From: Hyphomicrobiaceae bacterium
GTDB lineage: Bacteria; Pseudomonadota; Alphaproteobacteria; Rhizobiales; Hyphomicrobiaceae
Length of the DNA: 12,182 nucleotides
Reading direction: 5' to 3'
Assembly (NCBI GenBank): GCA_025359005.1
Contig: JANYHP010000431.1
Location: 1-12,182 of the forward strand
Positions 1-6,679 of this stretch are shown here, piece by piece. The number at the start of each line of letters is the position of its first letter. The first letter of the stretch is position 1. The notes beneath the pieces are model-generated. The model made no database searches and was not told where the DNA came from. It saw only the letters and a program-made list of their open reading frames with translations. Both the position numbers and the translations under genes were made by a program.

Positions 1-299
1 AGATTGGAGACAACGCGCCGCAACCAGGGGCGCACGCCGCTAGGCCCGAGCTCCAGGGTTGCTGCGTTGCGCCACAACCGCACCATGGCTTCCTGAGCGA
101 CGTCCTCCGCCTCGGCAGCATCGCCGAGTATCCGTCGACCCACCGCCAGCATGGCCCCCAGGTGAGCATCGACCAAGACCCGGAACGCCCGCTGCTCGCC
201 ACGTGCGACCGCTGCCAGAAGCACCGCCTCCCGTTCGCCTGCGGTATTCACTTTGGAAGGTTCCAGGTCTGGCGGCATGACCATTTTTCGGGCGAACAC
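1..299 (-). CDS. ECF-type RNA polymerase sigma factor, N-terminal part (truncated by window start)
   Basis: About 99 codons are visible and the frame runs off the window, so region 4 is not seen. The protein would direct RNA polymerase to a small set of stress promoters. The visible part matches sigma-70 region 2: a helix around GEQRAFRVLVDAH, then GDAAEAEDVAQEAMVRLWRN, where D-x-A-Q-E-x-x-x-R-x-W is the family signature, then the start of the WLRRVVSN segment. The start is uncertain. GTG at 299 has AAGG 8 nt upstream. In-frame ATGs at 284 and 278 lack a good ribosome-binding site. The gene lies downstream of the EF-hand gene on the same strand, about 115 nt away, so the two may be co-transcribed. 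No anti-sigma gene is in view and it may lie beyond the left edge. The ECF assignment is firm; subgroup and target promoters cannot be read from this fragment. Confidence 0.88.
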   Translation of the reverse strand, partial: MFARKMVMPPDLEPSKVNTAGEREAVLLAAVARGEQRAFRVLVDAHLGAMLAVGRRILGDAAEAEDVAQEAMVRLWRNAATLELGPSGVRPWLRRVVSN

Positions 300-310
300 T
301 CTCTTCACCT

Positions 311-364
311 TCAGATATAGGCGCGGAGCAGGCGGGGGACCAGTCTCATCATCTCACCCGTCAT
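311..364 (-). CDS. Possible 17-codon upstream ORF before the ECF sigma gene
   Basis: A minus-strand ATG at 364 begins a 17-residue frame, MTGEMMRLVPRLLRAYI, ending in TGA at 313-311. GAGG lies 8 nt before the ATG, and the stop falls 11 nt before the GTG candidate start of the sigma gene. It could be a leader peptide that couples translation to the sigma factor, or it could be chance. The same frame is open further upstream, so the ATG is not the only possible start. Nothing in the peptide is recognised. Confidence 0.2.
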   Translation of the reverse strand: MTGEMMRLVPRLLRAYI

Positions 365-413
365 GCTTCGGGCCTCAGCCGGTTGCAGTCTCAACGTCGA
401 ACCCAAAGGCCAG

Positions 414-1376
414 TCAGTTGCGCGGTGCTGGCGGGCCATCGGCGGGTCCCATGCCGGGGCCGCCCCTCTGTTCGCCACGACCACCGCGACCGCCTTCGCG
501 GCCACCGCGCTCGCCGCCTCCACCGATCGTGATCTTGCCCTCGCCTTTAGGATCCAGTCTTGCGAACCGTTCTTTGGCCACTTTATAGAACTGCTCCTTG
601 GTGACCTTGCCCGCGGCGTCTGCGCCGTAGGCGTGCAGGAACCGCTTGACGCGATAGTCGCTCATCTCTTTGCGCATGGCGTCGAAATCGGCCTGATTGA
701 CGATGCCATCCTTGTTCCGGTCCAGGTCATCAAAGCGGCGCGTCTGCTGGGCGATGTAGGCGTCCAGCGTGATGATGCCGTCACCTTTGACGTCCGCCTC
801 CCGCAGTCCGCGCAGCATGCGCGCCATGGGGCCTGGGATTGCCGGGCCGTTGGCCTTGAGCAAGCCTTTGCCGCGCATCATCGGTGGCAGATCGTCATCG
901 GTAATCCTGCCGTCATTGTTGAGGTCCATCAGCCCAAAGCGGCGCTTGGCCTCGGCCAGGAAGGCCTCTTTGGTGACCTTGCCGTCCTTGTCGCCGAAGC
1001 GGCGCAGGAAGTCGGCGCCAGGACCCGCATTGGCGGCGTCCTTGCCACGGAACCAGCCGCCGCGCTGCGTTGCGCGCTGCGCCATGGCCGCCTCGACCTC
1101 GGCGGCATCGATGACGCCGTCACCGTTCTTGTCCAGGCGGGCAAAGTTTTCCCGCGTCCGGGTATCGTACTCGTCGGCCGTGATCGACTTCGGACCGAAC
1201 CAGCCGCGACGCCGCATCGGACCACCCTCCCCGGCTTGTTCCATGTTGCCCATGTCGCCCCCCATGTCGCCCCCCATGCCGCCGCGATGGCCACGTGGTC
1301 CGGTCGCGGAAATGGCAGCCACTGTCCCGGCAGCCAGCAGGACGCCGGCAGCAATGAAAACCGTCTTCTTGCGCAT
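414..1376 (-). CDS. Exported EF-hand (calcium-binding) protein
   Basis: A 320-residue protein with an N-terminal signal peptide (MRKK, then a hydrophobic stretch at about residues 5-24), so it should act in the periplasm or outside the cell. Three canonical 12-residue EF-hand loops are visible: D82-E93 (DKNGDGVIDAAE), D151-D162 (DLNNDGRITDDD) and D219-D230 (DRNKDGIVNQAD). Further degenerate loops lie near 129-140, 195-206, 251-262 and 275-286, and they lack one or more ligand positions. Residues 31-45 are Gly/Met-rich and the C terminus (284-312) is low-complexity Gly/Arg/Glu. This suggests a Ca2+ sensor or buffer; no enzymatic domain is seen. A GGAG site lies 9 nt before the ATG. The gene follows glnE by 92 nt and precedes the ECF sigma gene on the same strand, which suggests a link to that regulator, but this is inference. 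Confidence 0.9.
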   Translation of the reverse strand: MRKKTVFIAAGVLLAAGTVAAISATGPRGHRGGMGGDMGGDMGNMEQAGEGGPMRRRGWFGPKSITADEYDTRTRENFARLDKNGDGVIDAAEVEAAMAQRATQRGGWFRGKDAANAGPGADFLRRFGDKDGKVTKEAFLAEAKRRFGLMDLNNDGRITDDDLPPMMRGKGLLKANGPAIPGPMARMLRGLREADVKGDGIITLDAYIAQQTRRFDDLDRNKDGIVNQADFDAMRKEMSDYRVKRFLHAYGADAAGKVTKEQFYKVAKERFARLDPKGEGKITIGGGGERGGREGGRGGRGEQRGGPGMGPADGPPAPRN

Positions 1377-1468
1377 CGCGCTGCACTCCGTTGCTGGCGC
1401 CCGGTCTCTGAATTTGCCGCGGCGTCGGTTGTATCAAGAACGTCCACGGCACGGAGTTCCGTCGGCGG

Positions 1469-4405
1469 TCAGACAACCAGGTCATCGAACAGCTGTGCAA
1501 CCTGGTGCTGGGAGACGATGAGATCGGCCTCCAGAACCGCAAACGAGGGCGCGTCTCCCACCTGCGCCAGGAGCCGCTTCAAGCCATCTGGGGCCATGGC
1601 CGGGTCAAAGGCCTCGTCCAGACTAAGGCGGAGCACCTGAGTAAGGTTGTTGAGACGCAACGCCGCAGCTTGGAGGGCCTCTGCAGCGGCGGGCGGGATA
1701 AGTCCGCGGTCGGCAAGTTTGCGCAATGCGCCGCGCGTATTCTGGTCGAGGATGTCGGGGGAGGCCGCCGCGTGAACAAGTTGCAGATGCTGGACGATAA
1801 ATTCGATATCGACGAGCCCACCGCGCACTTGTTTGAGATCCCAAGGGTCCTTGGTGCCCTTCGCCTCTTCGATGCGGCGGCGCATGTCGCGCACATCGGC
1901 CGCGATCTTCGCCCGGTCGCGCGGGCGGCTGAGTTGACGGATAATAGCGTCTTCAATTCTTGACTGGAGCACAGGGTCACCGGCGACGACCCGAGCGCGG
2001 GTCAATGCCAGATGTTCCCAGGTCCATGCCTCGCTGGCCTGATAATCGACGAAACTCGTGAACTGGGTCGCCACCGGCCCCTTTTGCCCCGACGGTCGCA
2101 GCCTGAGGTCGATCTGATAGAGCGCGCCTTCGGCGGTGGGCGCGGTGAAGGCGCCAATCAAGCGTTGAGTAAAGCGCGCGAAGTACTGTGCTGGTGCCAG
2201 CGGCTTTGGGCCTGACGACTGCTGCGCTGCAGCGTCGAAATCGTAGATCACGATCAGATCAAGGTCAGATGCGGCCGTCATCTCGCGCCCACCGAGCTTG
2301 CCGAGCGCCAGTACGGCAACCCGCCCGCCGGCCACGTGCCCATGAACCCGCGTCATCTCCTTTTCGACGGCTGCGAGCAGGGCCGCAATCAACTGGTCGG
2401 CCAGGCGCGCATAGGCCAGGCCGGCATCCGCCGCACTGATCGTGCCGGTTAGAACGCGGACGCCGATCAGGAACACCTGTTCGCTGCCAACGACACGGGC
2501 GCGGTCAAGGATCTGCTCGAAAGACGCCTCGGCATACTCATCCCCGAGTGAGACCTGCGCTGCGCCGGAAACGCCTGCGCTGCCGAAGAAGCCGGGATCG
2601 AGAACCGCATCGAGGAGCCGGCCGCGGTGACTAAGCACCCGCGCCAGCCGCGGCGCCGTTCCCATGATGGCGGCCAAGAGATCGAGAAGCGCTGGATGCT
2701 GCTTGAGCAGCGAAAACAACTGAAGGCCCGACGGGAGATCCGCGAGGAAGCGATCGAAAGACGCAAACGCCTGATCGGGATTAGCTGTTGCTGCCAGTGC
2801 CTCCATGAGCCGGGGTTGCACCTCGGTCAGCAACTCGCGGGCACGGGACGACCGGACCGCGCGGACACGGCCGTGATGCCAGCCGCGCACACATTCGATG
2901 ATGGTGGCGGGCGCGGAAAAGCCCATGTTACCCAGCGCTTCAAGTGTTGCGGCGTCGTTCGCGGCACCCGCAAAGACCATGTCACGCCCCTTGGCGGTGA
3001 GTTCGGGGCTGGCCTCGAACAACTGCCTATAATGACGCTGGACGGTTTCAAGCCGCTGGACGAGAGCGGATGCGAAACTTGGCTGGTCAATGAAGCCCGA
3101 GAAGGCTGCAAGCCGCGCGAGGTCGGCGTCGGCGACAGGCAGGGTCTGCGTCTGCTCGTCGGCGATCATCTGCAGCCGGTGTTCTATGGTGCGGAGAAAC
3201 CTGTAGGCCTCGCCGAGATCGTCCCGCACGCCGGCCTTAATCCAACCGCGAGCACAGAGTGCGCTGAGCGCGCCGAGCGTATCGGGCACGCGGAGATCGA
3301 CCTGACGCCCGCCGGCGATCAATTGCTGCGTCTGGGCAAAGAATTCGATCTCGCGGATGCCACCGCGACCGACCTTGATGTTGTGACCTGCGACCGCGAT
3401 ATCACCAAAGCCTTTGACGGCATGAATCTGGCGCTTCATGGCGTGAATATCGGCGATGGCCGCAAAGTCGAGATACTTGCGCCAGATAAAGGGTGCAATA
3501 TCGGACAGAAAGATCGACCCAGCCCCAATGTCGCCGGCGATAACGCGCGCCTTGATGAGGGCGGCGCGTTCCCAGTTCTGGCCAACGCTTTCGTAGTAGT
3601 TGAGCGCACCTGCCGTCGACAGCGCGATCGACGTCGAACCAGGGTCGGGCCGTAGCCGCAGATCGGTGCGAAAGACATAACCGTCCTCCGTCGTCTCCTG
3701 CAGCAGCTTGACGAGGTCTCGGGTCAGCCTGACGTAGAATGTCTGCAGTTCGAGCCGGGCCGCGAGTTGCGCCCGGCGGGCATCGAAAAACACGATAAGG
3801 TCGATGTCGCTCGAATAGTTGAGTTCACGGGCACCGTGCTTGCCCATTGCAGCTACGAAATAGCCTGAGCGCATTTCGGGGCCGGCGCCAGCGTCAAGCC
3901 AGTCACCGCGACGCTGCGCCTCGGCGAAGAGAAACGCGACTGCTGATTGCACGGCGCAATCGGCGGCGTCGGCGAGCGCCTGTGTGACCGTCATCACGGG
4001 CCAGACCCCACCGAGATCGGCGAGCGCCACCAACAGCGCCACCTGCGCTTTAAAGCGGCGCAGCGCGCGCATCGCATCAGGGCGGGAGGGAGCGCCGGAC
4101 AAGGCCAATCGCAGTTCGGCGCCGAGGGCTTCCGCCAAGTCTTCCGGCGCGCATGAAAGGCAACGCTGCAGATGAGACGGGAAGCGATCGATCAAGCGCG
4201 TGAGGTAGGGCGACGCGCTGAAGACGCCGCCGATCAGGTCCGCTGTTGCCGGAACTTTAAGTGCTGCTGCGAGTTCGGAAAGGGCTGCATCGTCGTGCGC
4301 GCGGGCACGGAGCGACGACATCTCGCGTTCGGCGCGGGCGCGATCTGAAATGAGCGGCGCGCCCGTGATACGGCGCGCAAGCGCTAAGGGAGGCGCGGTC
4401 GGCAT
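1469..4405 (-). CDS. glnE: Bifunctional glutamine synthetase adenylyltransferase/adenylyl-removing enzyme
   Basis: A 978-residue cytoplasmic enzyme that adenylylates glutamine synthetase to switch it off when glutamine is plentiful, and removes AMP to reactivate it. It is controlled by PII and glutamine. Both nucleotidyltransferase halves are present. The N-terminal (adenylyl-removing) half has MGKHGARELNYSSDIDLI with metal-binding D200 and D202. The C-terminal (adenylylating) half has LGKLGGREMTAASDLDLI with D714 and D716. Each half also carries a DLRLRP motif (about 248-253 and 766-771) and a GGI/LxxIEF motif (GRGGIREIEF at 347-355; VRGGLVDIEF in the C-terminal half). The length is close to the family norm (about 950-1000). 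The start at 4405 follows the histidine kinase stop by 17 nt, with AGGTG upstream, so glnE probably shares the transcript of the two-component genes. The frame is intact. Confidence 0.97.
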   Translation of the reverse strand: MPTAPPLALARRITGAPLISDRARAEREMSSLRARAHDDAALSELAAALKVPATADLIGGVFSASPYLTRLIDRFPSHLQRCLSCAPEDLAEALGAELRLALSGAPSRPDAMRALRRFKAQVALLVALADLGGVWPVMTVTQALADAADCAVQSAVAFLFAEAQRRGDWLDAGAGPEMRSGYFVAAMGKHGARELNYSSDIDLIVFFDARRAQLAARLELQTFYVRLTRDLVKLLQETTEDGYVFRTDLRLRPDPGSTSIALSTAGALNYYESVGQNWERAALIKARVIAGDIGAGSIFLSDIAPFIWRKYLDFAAIADIHAMKRQIHAVKGFGDIAVAGHNIKVGRGGIREIEFFAQTQQLIAGGRQVDLRVPDTLGALSALCARGWIKAGVRDDLGEAYRFLRTIEHRLQMIADEQTQTLPVADADLARLAAFSGFIDQPSFASALVQRLETVQRHYRQLFEASPELTAKGRDMVFAGAANDAATLEALGNMGFSAPATIIECVRGWHHGRVRAVRSSRARELLTEVQPRLMEALAATANPDQAFASFDRFLADLPSGLQLFSLLKQHPALLDLLAAIMGTAPRLARVLSHRGRLLDAVLDPGFFGSAGVSGAAQVSLGDEYAEASFEQILDRARVVGSEQVFLIGVRVLTGTISAADAGLAYARLADQLIAALLAAVEKEMTRVHGHVAGGRVAVLALGKLGGREMTAASDLDLIVIYDFDAAAQQSSGPKPLAPAQYFARFTQRLIGAFTAPTAEGALYQIDLRLRPSGQKGPVATQFTSFVDYQASEAWTWEHLALTRARVVAGDPVLQSRIEDAIIRQLSRPRDRAKIAADVRDMRRRIEEAKGTKDPWDLKQVRGGLVDIEFIVQHLQLVHAAASPDILDQNTRGALRKLADRGLIPPAAAEALQAAALRLNNLTQVLRLSLDEAFDPAMAPDGLKRLLAQVGDAPSFAVLEADLIVSQHQVAQLFDDLVV

Positions 4406-4422
4406 GGGGCACCTGGGGGAAA

Positions 4423-5853
4423 CTATCCAATGCTCTCGTTCGCCGGGACGGAGCTTCCGATTTTTTCCGGCGCGTTCAAAGTCAACGTTATCCGCAAACC
4501 GGGGGCGTTGTCTTCAAGCGCGATGCCTCCACCGTGCAACCTCGCGACGGCTGCGACAAGACTGAGCCCGAGACCGGTGCCGGGCCGCGACCGGCTCTGC
4601 TCAAGGCGCACGAAGCGCTTGGTTGCACGGTCGCGATCGTCACTGGGAATGCCGGGGCCGCGGTCGGCAACGGTGATGGCCGCGCCCCCGGAAGGTAGAG
4701 CCAGGACTGATACGACAATTGGCCCGGCGGCCGAATTTGGTGTGCCGGCAGAATACTTGATAGCATTATCGATCAGGTTGGCGACGGCTTGGCCTACCAA
4801 TTGGCGGTTGACGGCTGCAGGCAGTGGCGCCGCTGGGGCCATGTCGAGCATAAGGCCGGCGTCGTCGGCAACGGGCTGGTAGAGTTCGGCCACATCCGAG
4901 ACAAGGCCTGCAAGATCGCACTTGGTTCGCGTGGCATCGACGGCGCCTGCTTCGAGACGCGCAATCAACAGCAACGCGTTGAACGTCTGAATGAGCCCGT
5001 CTGCTTCCTCGATGGTCTTTTCAAGGCCGTCGCGATGGGCTGCGGGCGCTGTGTCACGTAACGCTGCCTCCGCGCGGTTGCGCAGTCTGGTCAACGGCGT
5101 TTTCAGGTCGTGGGCGATGTTGTCGGACACCTCGCGCAAGGCCTGCATCAAATCCTCGATGCGCGTGAGCATCGCGTTGAGACCAGAGGCGAGACGATCG
5201 AGGTCGTCTCCCGACCTGTCGCGCGGAATGCGCAGCGACAGGTCGCCAGCCATGATCGAGCGGCTGGTCTCGGTCATGCCAGCAACCCGGCGCGCGAAAC
5301 GGCGCGTGAAGTACCAGCCAAGCGCCAGCGCCAAGGCCGTCAACGCGGCGACGCCACCGAAGATGACCGCACGTAGATAACGCAGGAACTCCACCTGATC
5401 GTCCATGTCGTGCACGACGAGCAAACGCCCGCCGCCGGGAACCGGAACGGCGATCCCCGCCACAGTCCGCGTGCGACCGTCTGACGCCGCCCTGATCTCG
5501 AAGACCTGGCCGGAGCCGCCAACCTGTTCATAGGGTTCGCCAAGATTGCCGATGGCGCCACCGCTGCCGGGCAGATCCAAGCGATAGCTGCCACGGCCGC
5601 GCTCAGCACTCCGCGCGGCGACCGCCGCGGCAAGTCCTGCGGGCCCGCCGCGATAAAGCTCGGCGTGGAACGATTTCAAGTCGCTGCGCAGCGCGTCGAG
5701 TGTGCGCTCGGAGAGAATCCGGTCCACCTGCCAACCAACGATCGTCGCAAGGATCGCCGCAGTCGGCGCGAGAACGGCCAGCGCGCCCAGCGCCGACAGA
5801 ACCGGGGGCGACATGAGGCGCTGCACGATGACGCGAATGCGAGACCTAAGCAT
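4423..5853 (-). CDS. HAMP-domain sensor histidine kinase
   Basis: A 476-residue inner-membrane sensor that should phosphorylate the neighbouring response regulator. Order of parts: short cytoplasmic N terminus, transmembrane segment at about 18-42, periplasmic sensor region at about 43-158, second transmembrane segment at about 160-182, HAMP linker at about 183-236, HisKA with phospho-acceptor H248 in NIAHDLKTPL, then HATPase_c with N box LIDNAIKY (360-367), G1 DRGPGIP (397-403) and G2 GTGLGL (425-430). All key residues are present. The periplasmic region has no recognisable fold, so the signal is unknown. Its ATG overlaps the last 8 nt of the response regulator gene, which is typical of translational coupling, and glnE follows 17 nt later. 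The family resembles EnvZ/CpxA/QseC kinases, but no specific name can be supported. Confidence 0.95.
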   Translation of the reverse strand: MLRSRIRVIVQRLMSPPVLSALGALAVLAPTAAILATIVGWQVDRILSERTLDALRSDLKSFHAELYRGGPAGLAAAVAARSAERGRGSYRLDLPGSGGAIGNLGEPYEQVGGSGQVFEIRAASDGRTRTVAGIAVPVPGGGRLLVVHDMDDQVEFLRYLRAVIFGGVAALTALALALGWYFTRRFARRVAGMTETSRSIMAGDLSLRIPRDRSGDDLDRLASGLNAMLTRIEDLMQALREVSDNIAHDLKTPLTRLRNRAEAALRDTAPAAHRDGLEKTIEEADGLIQTFNALLLIARLEAGAVDATRTKCDLAGLVSDVAELYQPVADDAGLMLDMAPAAPLPAAVNRQLVGQAVANLIDNAIKYSAGTPNSAAGPIVVSVLALPSGGAAITVADRGPGIPSDDRDRATKRFVRLEQSRSRPGTGLGLSLVAAVARLHGGGIALEDNAPGLRITLTLNAPEKIGSSVPANESIG

Positions 5854-6526
5854 CTCCGTCTCGCACGACGTAACCGGCGCCGCGAACGGTGTGGAGCAAG
5901 GGCCGCGGGAAGCCTTTGTCGATCTTGGAGCGCAGTCGCGATACGTGCACGTCGATCACGTTGGTCTGCGGATCGAAGTGATAGTCCCAGACATGCTCGA
6001 GCAGCATGGTGCGGGTGACCACCTGCCCCGCGTGGCGCATGAGATATTCGAGCAAACGAAACTCGCGCGCCTGCAACGGAACGACTTCCCCGCCCCTCGT
6101 CACCTTGTGGCTCAGCCTGTCCAAAACCAGATCACCGACGGCATAGCGCGTGGTCTGTGTTTCGGGCTCGGCACGACGACCGAGCGCTTCGACGCGGGCA
6201 AGCAACTCCGAAAAAGCGTAAGGCTTGGTCAGGTAATCGTCGCCGCCGGCTCGCAGCCCCTTTACACGATCATCGACAGAACCCAGAGCCGAGAGGATCA
6301 AGGCCGGTGTTCGGTTGGCCTCGGCGCGTAAGGTCTCAATGATGGACAGGCCGTCGCGCTTGGGCAACATGCGGTCGACGACAAGCACGTCGTAGGCGCT
6401 ATCACGCGCCATGGCTAGGCCGGTTTCACCATCCGCGGCGGTGTCGGCCGGATGGCCGCTTTCCTTAAGTGCCCGGACAAGAAATTGTGCCGTCTCGCGG
6501 TCGTCCTCGATGACCAGAACACGCAT
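5846..6526 (-). CDS. OmpR-family DNA-binding response regulator
   Basis: A 226-residue transcription regulator. The receiver domain (1-115) has the acidic pocket E7-D8-D9, phospho-acceptor D51 (VVDRMLP), S79 and K101 (TKPYAF). The winged-helix DNA-binding domain (about 128-222) has the usual LLEYLMRHAGQVVTRTMLLEHVW and NVIDVHVSRLRSKID segments, each given only in part here by its family pattern. The frame is open to 6571, but ATG at 6526 begins the standard MRVLVIEDD receiver start, with GGAAGG 11 nt upstream, so I chose it. It pairs with the kinase that overlaps its 3' end. It follows degP on the same strand after a 153-bp gap containing a strong hairpin. Possible targets are degP and the divergent protease (see the tandem repeat at 8356-8377). 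That is inference. Confidence 0.95.
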   Translation of the reverse strand: MRVLVIEDDRETAQFLVRALKESGHPADTAADGETGLAMARDSAYDVLVVDRMLPKRDGLSIIETLRAEANRTPALILSALGSVDDRVKGLRAGGDDYLTKPYAFSELLARVEALGRRAEPETQTTRYAVGDLVLDRLSHKVTRGGEVVPLQAREFRLLEYLMRHAGQVVTRTMLLEHVWDYHFDPQTNVIDVHVSRLRSKIDKGFPRPLLHTVRGAGYVVRDGDA

Positions 6527-6559
6527 GGTTCGCTCGCCCTTCCAATCCGGTGAGACGGT

Positions 6560-6593
6560 TGATGGCCCCAAGGCGGACGCCTCGGGGCCATCA
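6560..6593 (-). other. Strong stem-loop in the leader of the response regulator gene
   Basis: The outer arms TGATGGCCCC and GGGGCCATCA are perfectly complementary (10 bp). A further 5 inner pairs close a 4-nt loop (575-578). In minus-strand RNA the only imperfect pair is G-U, while in plus-strand RNA the same position would be A-C. The hairpin begins after the degP gene and ends about 33 nt before the response regulator ATG. No T-run follows on the minus strand, so it is not a standard intrinsic terminator. It could be an attenuator, an RNA-stability element or an mRNA processing site between degP and the two-component genes. Confidence 0.6.
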
Positions 6594-6652
6594 CTGCTGT
6601 TTAGCGGGCTTTATGACACTCTGTTTGTCGCATTTTTTCCGCGGTCAGCCGG

Positions 6653-6677
6653 AACCCGCTTAGCCGGGGAACGTTCC
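6653..6677 (-). promoter_or_regulatory. Candidate ECF-type promoter overlapping a palindrome
   Basis: On the minus strand GGAAC (677-673) and GGTT (656-653) are separated by 16 nt, close to the GGAAC-N16-CGTT pattern known for alphaproteobacterial ECF/EcfG-type promoters, with one mismatch in the -10 box. The -35 part lies in a perfect 10-bp palindrome, GGAACGTTCC (668-677), just after the degP stop. It would give a leader of about 120 nt for the response regulator gene. It rests on short motifs only, so chance is possible. Confidence 0.25.
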
Positions 6678-6679
6678 GA

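Noticed and set aside
363..1640. Long plus-strand open frame (425 codons)
   Set aside because: It runs antisense to the EF-hand gene and the glnE 3' end, shows no known domain, and is a normal by-product of high-GC codon use.
2627..3655. Long plus-strand open frame (342 codons) inside glnE
   Set aside because: Antisense to a well-conserved part of glnE; no domain or ribosome site.
5702..6331. Plus-strand open frame across the kinase/regulator junction
   Set aside because: Antisense shadow of two clear genes.
6527..6571. N-terminal extension of the response regulator to 6571
   Set aside because: The receiver domain begins at the 6526 ATG as in the family; the extra 15 codons overlap the region before the ribosome site and the hairpin.
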